Origin: Mycobacterium shimoidei
GTDB taxonomy: Bacteria; Actinomycetota; Actinomycetes; Mycobacteriales; Mycobacteriaceae
DNA length: 64,000 nt
Assembly: GCA_002101905.1 (NCBI GenBank)
Contig: LQPU01000028.1
Coordinates: 62,001 to 126,000 of the forward strand
Reading direction: 5' to 3'
The notes below the pieces were generated by a model. The model saw only the letters and a program-made list of their open reading frames with translations. It was not told the DNA's origin and made no database searches. Positions 59,831 through 64,000 of the stretch are shown one piece after another. Within the stretch, counting starts at the first letter, position 1; each line of letters begins with the position of its first letter. The position numbers and the translations under genes are program-made.

Positions 59831-60193
59831 CTATGCGGTCCCGGGAGTATCGGAACCGTCCGGAGCGCCGTCGTCGATCCACTGTTCGATCGAACGGATA
59901 TCATCGTCGGCCACCGGGTCGAATCCGACTGGCATACGGGGAAACTTCGCATCGGGGCCAGTGCCGAACGGCGGCTCACCTTTCAACGACAGGATTACAT
60001 TCGAATGCGCTCCATCGCCGAGCACCAGGATGGGTTGGCCGAACAACTTCGTCGCGACGAACTCATCCCGAGTGACATTGCGCCAGAATGCGTGGTGCGG
60101 TGGGCCAACCTCGGCGTCGGGGCCTCCAACAGCCGCGTCGAGGATATCGACAACCCCACGAAAGGTAACCCCACGAAAGGTATTGACAGCCAT
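59831..60193 (-). CDS. Hypothetical 120-residue protein with a TFRGV tandem
   Basis: ATG 60193 has AAAGGAG five bases upstream. The protein begins MAVNTFRGVTFRGVVDIL, where TFRGV is duplicated by a 15-bp tandem repeat. It continues PDAEVGPPHHAFWRNV and ends in PVGFDPVADDDIRSIEQWID-type sequence resembling the tail of planctomycete-type cytochrome domains, but without a heme CXXCH. I do not recognise the family. Confidence 0.68.
   Translation of the reverse strand: MAVNTFRGVTFRGVVDILDAAVGGPDAEVGPPHHAFWRNVTRDEFVATKLFGQPILVLGDGAHSNVILSLKGEPPFGTGPDAKFPRMPVGFDPVADDDIRSIEQWIDDGAPDGSDTPGTA
60152..60181. repeat. 15-bp tandem duplication in the hypothetical gene
   Basis: AACCCCACGAAAGGT is present twice in tandem at 60152-60166 and 60167-60181, in frame near the N-terminus of the hypothetical gene. 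Confidence 0.92.
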
Positions 60194-60259
60194 CTGCACT
60201 CCTTTTGTTGCGATTGACACCGATAGGTAGCGGGGACTCGAAGTCCCGGCTGCCATGGG

Positions 60260-60480
60260 TCAACGCTGTCCGAAGTCAGGCTGAATTGTCATCACCCGCG
60301 TTGCCGACTCACCCGGGTGATCGAGTCGTACCCGGGTGGATCTGGGCCCCTTACTGGCGGCGTTCTCACGGACCGCCAGATGTTTGCGCAGCAGATCCAC
60401 ATCACGCACCCGCAGACCTACCGGCCTCACCCCAGCCCTCGGCGGCAAACCGTTCGGCGTCACGCTTGGTCCGGAATCCC
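60260..60480 (-). pseudogene. Degraded tyrosine-type integrase remnant
   Basis: On the minus strand one frame gives FRTKRDAERFAAEGWGEAG, matching the arm-domain start of phage-type integrases (FxTKRDAErf), and then, shifted by one base, GLRVRDVDLLRKHLAVRENA, the start of the catalytic domain. The middle of the enzyme (about 150 residues) is missing. Stop codons interrupt the first frame. It lies between the hypothetical gene and nrdF2 and is the scar of a mobile element. Confidence 0.72.
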
Positions 60481-60514
60481 CTAAGGGCTGACTAGCGTCG
60501 CTGACCCGCGAATA

Positions 60515-61501
<987 letters not shown>

Positions 61502-61538
61502 TCACCAGGACGGACGGGCGGCTTGGCCCAGGCCCCAA

Positions 61539-61554
61539 ACACTACCCCTGGTAT
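61539..61554. promoter_or_regulatory. NrdR box 1 upstream of nrdF2
   Basis: ACACTACCCCTGGTAT matches the NrdR consensus acaCwA-N4-TwGtgt at most positions and lies 32 bp from the second box, the spacing usual for paired NrdR sites. Confidence 0.65.
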
Positions 61555-61570
61555 GCGACAACTGGCCGTA

Positions 61571-61586
61571 ACACAACACCTTGTGT
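61571..61586. promoter_or_regulatory. NrdR box 2 upstream of nrdF2
   Basis: ACACAACACCTTGTGT is a perfect 6-bp palindrome with a 4-bp spacer, 82 bp upstream of the nrdF2 ATG, and it matches the NrdR consensus acaCwA-N4-TwGtgt. Confidence 0.8.
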
Positions 61587-61602
61587 CGTGGCGTGTCTTC
61601 TT

Positions 61603-63126
61603 CTATGCGGACGCGCGGGAACCGATTCCGAAGAACTCGTACTCGCCCGCCCGCACCGCGCGGGTGTCGCGCCAGTACTGCCAGGTGTAGCCGCCCCAGA
61701 GCACGGTGTTCTTGCCATGCTCGTCGAGATACCAGCTGCTACAGCCACCGGTGTTCCACACCGACGGGCCCAGCTTGCGCTGTAGCTCGTCGTTGAACCG
61801 GTCCTGGGCGGCGCGGGTAGGCGCCATGGCCTGCGCGCCGCGCTTGTCGCAGGTCTTGATCGCATCGGCCACATAGCGGATCTGCGACTCGATCATGAAC
61901 ACCACCGAGTTGTGTCCCAGCCCGGTGTTGGGCCCCAACAGGAAAAACAGGTTCGGCATGCCGGCGACGGTGATGCCGCGATGCGCGCCGATGCCCTCCC
62001 GGTTCCAGCGGTCGACGAGGTCCTCTCCGTGCAGTCCCTTGATCTGCACATAGGTGTAGGAGTCGGTGACGTGAAAACCGGTGGCGTACACGATGACGTC
62101 GACCTGCCGTTCCCGCCCGTCGTCGGTGACGATCCCGTCCGGCGTGATGCGGGTGATGCGGTCGGTGACCAGTTCGGTCTTGGGATCGGCAATCGCAGGG
62201 TAATAGGTGGAGGAGTTGAGGATTCGCTTGCACCCGATGCGATAGTTCGGGGTCAGCTTGCGGCGCAGCTCGCGATCCTTGATCGAGCGGCGAATATTCC
62301 ACTTGGCATAGGCCTCAACGAATTTCAGCAAGTCCGGCCGTTTGGTCATGCCGAAGGCCAGCGCCTCTTGACCCCAGTAGATCGCGAGGCGCAACAAAGC
62401 GCGCAGCCCCGGAACGTTCTGGAAAGCACGCCGCAGCGCCGGCGGAATCTCTTCGTTGGTGCGCGGCACCACCCAGGCCGGAGTCCGTTGATAGAGCTGC
62501 AATTCAGCGACATCGCCGACAATCTCCGGCACGATCTGGATAGCGCTGGCGCCGGTGCCGATCACTGCGACTCGCTTACCGGTCAGGTCGACGCTGTGGT
62601 CCCATTCGGCGGAATGGAAGGCAGCCCCGCGGAATTCGTCACGCCCCTCAATGTCGGGGATGGACGGAATGTGCAGCGCACCAGCACCGGAGATCAAGAA
62701 CTGGGTGACGTATTCGCGTCCGTCCACGGTGAACACATGCCAGCGGTACTCCTCGTCATCCCAATGCGCACGATCCACCAGCGAATTGAACTCGATGTAG
62801 CGGCGCAACCCGTATTTGTCGGTGACGCCCCGCAGGTAATCCCAAATCTCGTCCTGGTAGGAGAACAGGTGCTTCCAGTCCGGCTTGGGCTCGAAAGAGA
62901 ACGAGTACAGGTGCGACGGGATGTCGCACGCGCAGCCCGGGTAACTGTTGTCGCGCCAGGTGCCCCCGATGTCGTCGGCCTTCTCCAGGATGAGGAAGTC
63001 CACGCCCTGACGCTGCAGGGCGATCGCCATGCCCAGTCCGGAAAACCCCGTCCCGATGATCAGCGCACGGGTGCGAACCGGCCGCGCGGCGGCGTCGGGT
63101 TGTGTCGTCGACTCTGCGATCGTCAT
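61603..63126 (-). CDS. Baeyer-Villiger flavin monooxygenase (Rv3049c-like)
   Basis: The 507-residue enzyme has FAD-binding IIGTGFSGLGMAIALQRQG, the FRGAAFHSAEWDH fingerprint (FxGxxxHxxxWD), and NADPH site VAVIGTGASAIQIVPEI. It oxidises ketones or other substrates with NADPH. ATG 63126. The adjacent TetR gene upstream probably controls it. Confidence 0.9.
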   Translation of the reverse strand: MTIAESTTQPDAAARPVRTRALIIGTGFSGLGMAIALQRQGVDFLILEKADDIGGTWRDNSYPGCACDIPSHLYSFSFEPKPDWKHLFSYQDEIWDYLRGVTDKYGLRRYIEFNSLVDRAHWDDEEYRWHVFTVDGREYVTQFLISGAGALHIPSIPDIEGRDEFRGAAFHSAEWDHSVDLTGKRVAVIGTGASAIQIVPEIVGDVAELQLYQRTPAWVVPRTNEEIPPALRRAFQNVPGLRALLRLAIYWGQEALAFGMTKRPDLLKFVEAYAKWNIRRSIKDRELRRKLTPNYRIGCKRILNSSTYYPAIADPKTELVTDRITRITPDGIVTDDGRERQVDVIVYATGFHVTDSYTYVQIKGLHGEDLVDRWNREGIGAHRGITVAGMPNLFFLLGPNTGLGHNSVVFMIESQIRYVADAIKTCDKRGAQAMAPTRAAQDRFNDELQRKLGPSVWNTGGCSSWYLDEHGKNTVLWGGYTWQYWRDTRAVRAGEYEFFGIGSRASA

Positions 63127-63171
63127 GCCGCGATCGTACCTGGGAACGCCGGTACCGGGTACTGCGTTGTT

Positions 63172-63921
63172 CTAGCTCGCCGCCGAGTTGCGCGGCACCG
63201 CGTCGTGGAACGGCTGATCCGGGTCCAGCGCGACGCCCAGCAGGTCGGCGGTGCCGCTGATGACGCCCATCATGATCGTGGTCAGGTGGGTCACGAACTT
63301 GTCGTGAGGCATGCTGCGCGGGCTGTCGGGCTCGGGGCCCAGCCACCAGTCGGTGGCCGACTGCGCCGACCCGAACGCGGCGAACGCGGCGAGTTCGATC
63401 GCGGCGCGGTCGAGTTCCATCTCCCGCATCTCGTTGTTGAACATCTCGGCCATTGCCAAGGTGATCTCTCGGCCCTCGTTCAGAGCCCGCCTCGTCGACT
63501 CCGAGCGCTCCGGGAAACGGCCCTGGATGAAGAACCGAAGTACGTTGGGATGCTCGTCGACAAGGTTGACGTACTCTTCGACGCTGCGTCGGATGATCTC
63601 GCGCACCGAGTTGGTGGTGAAGTCGACCGACGGGACGACCGCCGCCCACAACATGTCGCGCAGCCGCTCGCCGATCGCCTGGAACAGGTCGGACTTGTCG
63701 CGAAAATGCCGGTAGATCTTCGGTTTCGCGGTGCCGGCCTCTTCGGCGATTTCCCGCACACTCAGGTCCGGCCCGAGCCGGTCGATGGCGCGGAATGCCG
63801 CCTCGACGATCTCGCCCCGCACCTTCTTGCGGTGTTCGCGCCAGCGTTCACTGCGCGCGTCGACCTTGACCCCGGGCTTGACGCTGGAGTGGGGCCGAGG
63901 GGGCCGCGGCATTCTCACCAC
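63172..63921 (-). CDS. TetR-family regulator (Rv3050c-like)
   Basis: The 249-residue protein has LSVREIAEEAGTAKPKIYRH and FRDKSDLFQAIGERL, the TetR HTH, preceded by a basic region KVDARSERWREHRKKVRGEI. The C-terminal ligand domain follows. It lies 45 bp upstream of the monooxygenase on the same strand. Target unknown. The following 79 bases to the window edge hold nothing recognisable. Confidence 0.88.
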   Translation of the reverse strand: MVRMPRPPRPHSSVKPGVKVDARSERWREHRKKVRGEIVEAAFRAIDRLGPDLSVREIAEEAGTAKPKIYRHFRDKSDLFQAIGERLRDMLWAAVVPSVDFTTNSVREIIRRSVEEYVNLVDEHPNVLRFFIQGRFPERSESTRRALNEGREITLAMAEMFNNEMREMELDRAAIELAAFAAFGSAQSATDWWLGPEPDSPRSMPHDKFVTHLTTIMMGVISGTADLLGVALDPDQPFHDAVPRNSAAS

Positions 63922-64000
63922 ATCAGCACCATACCGCGCGGGACCCGCTGACCTGCGCAGACCGAGGGCGCCACGTCACCATCGCAGCATCGGAAAAGGG

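Noticed and set aside
61912..63951. 679-codon reading frame on the plus strand
   Set aside because: It is antisense to the monooxygenase and TetR genes, whose motifs are intact.

Overview
The window is high-GC DNA from a non-tuberculous Mycobacterium. Gene content and order follow the M. tuberculosis Rv3005c-Rv3050c block as I recall it: doxX, lppZ, gatB, pfkA, gatA, gatC, ligA, lpqA, mnmA, iscS, fixB/fixA, the methylglucose lipopolysaccharide (MGLP) cluster, echA17, serB2, ctaD, fecB, adhC, nrdF2, and a Baeyer-Villiger monooxygenase with a TetR regulator. I cannot name the species. No tRNA, rRNA, CRISPR array or intact insertion sequence was seen.

Layout. (1) 1-2549: doxX (cut by the window edge), lppZ and a flavin-reductase-like gene. 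(2) 2582-8860: a [NiFe]-hydrogenase maturation operon on the minus strand, hypF, a SIS-HypC fusion, a second SIS protein, hypE, hypC, hypD, running into the flavin-reductase gene. It has no hypA, hypB or hydrogenase subunits here. (3) 9183-11476: two exported GjpA-like envelope proteins. (4) 11481-20746: the GatCAB amidotransferase genes, pfkA, an ACT-domain protein and ligA, with a PAS-ANTAR regulator coupled to gatB and a ParA-like ATPase inserted between pfkA and gatB. (5) 20777-25646: an SRPBCC-ArsR pair with two matching operator palindromes, a MetE-like protein, lpqA, mnmA and iscS. (6) 25796-30224: a Baeyer-Villiger monooxygenase, an NmrA-like protein and the electron-transfer flavoprotein genes.

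(7) 30431-34105: three coupled MGLP genes (methyltransferase, GH57 enzyme, GT4 glycosyltransferase). (8) 34111-42919: an accessory insertion with an SDR, a four-gene overlapping acyl-CoA operon, an SRPBCC-epimerase fusion, TspO and an MmpL-like transporter whose end overlaps the photolyase gene. (9) 42768-49590: photolyase, an F420-type flavoprotein, and the rest of the MGLP-linked genes (acetyltransferase, lipoprotein, secreted DUF3298 protein, two methyltransferases). (10) 49682-51497: a chimeric secreted histidine phosphatase with a divergent TetR gene. (11) 51478-63921: core metabolic genes ending with nrdF2, which has two NrdR-type boxes, next to the remains of a tyrosine integrase.

The conserved backbone covers charging of Gln/Asn tRNA, DNA ligation, tRNA thiolation, electron transfer from acyl-CoA dehydrogenases, respiration and deoxynucleotide synthesis. 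The accessory pieces (hydrogenase maturation, GjpA-like proteins, acyl-CoA operon, integrase scar) sit between backbone genes and are the parts most likely to vary between species.
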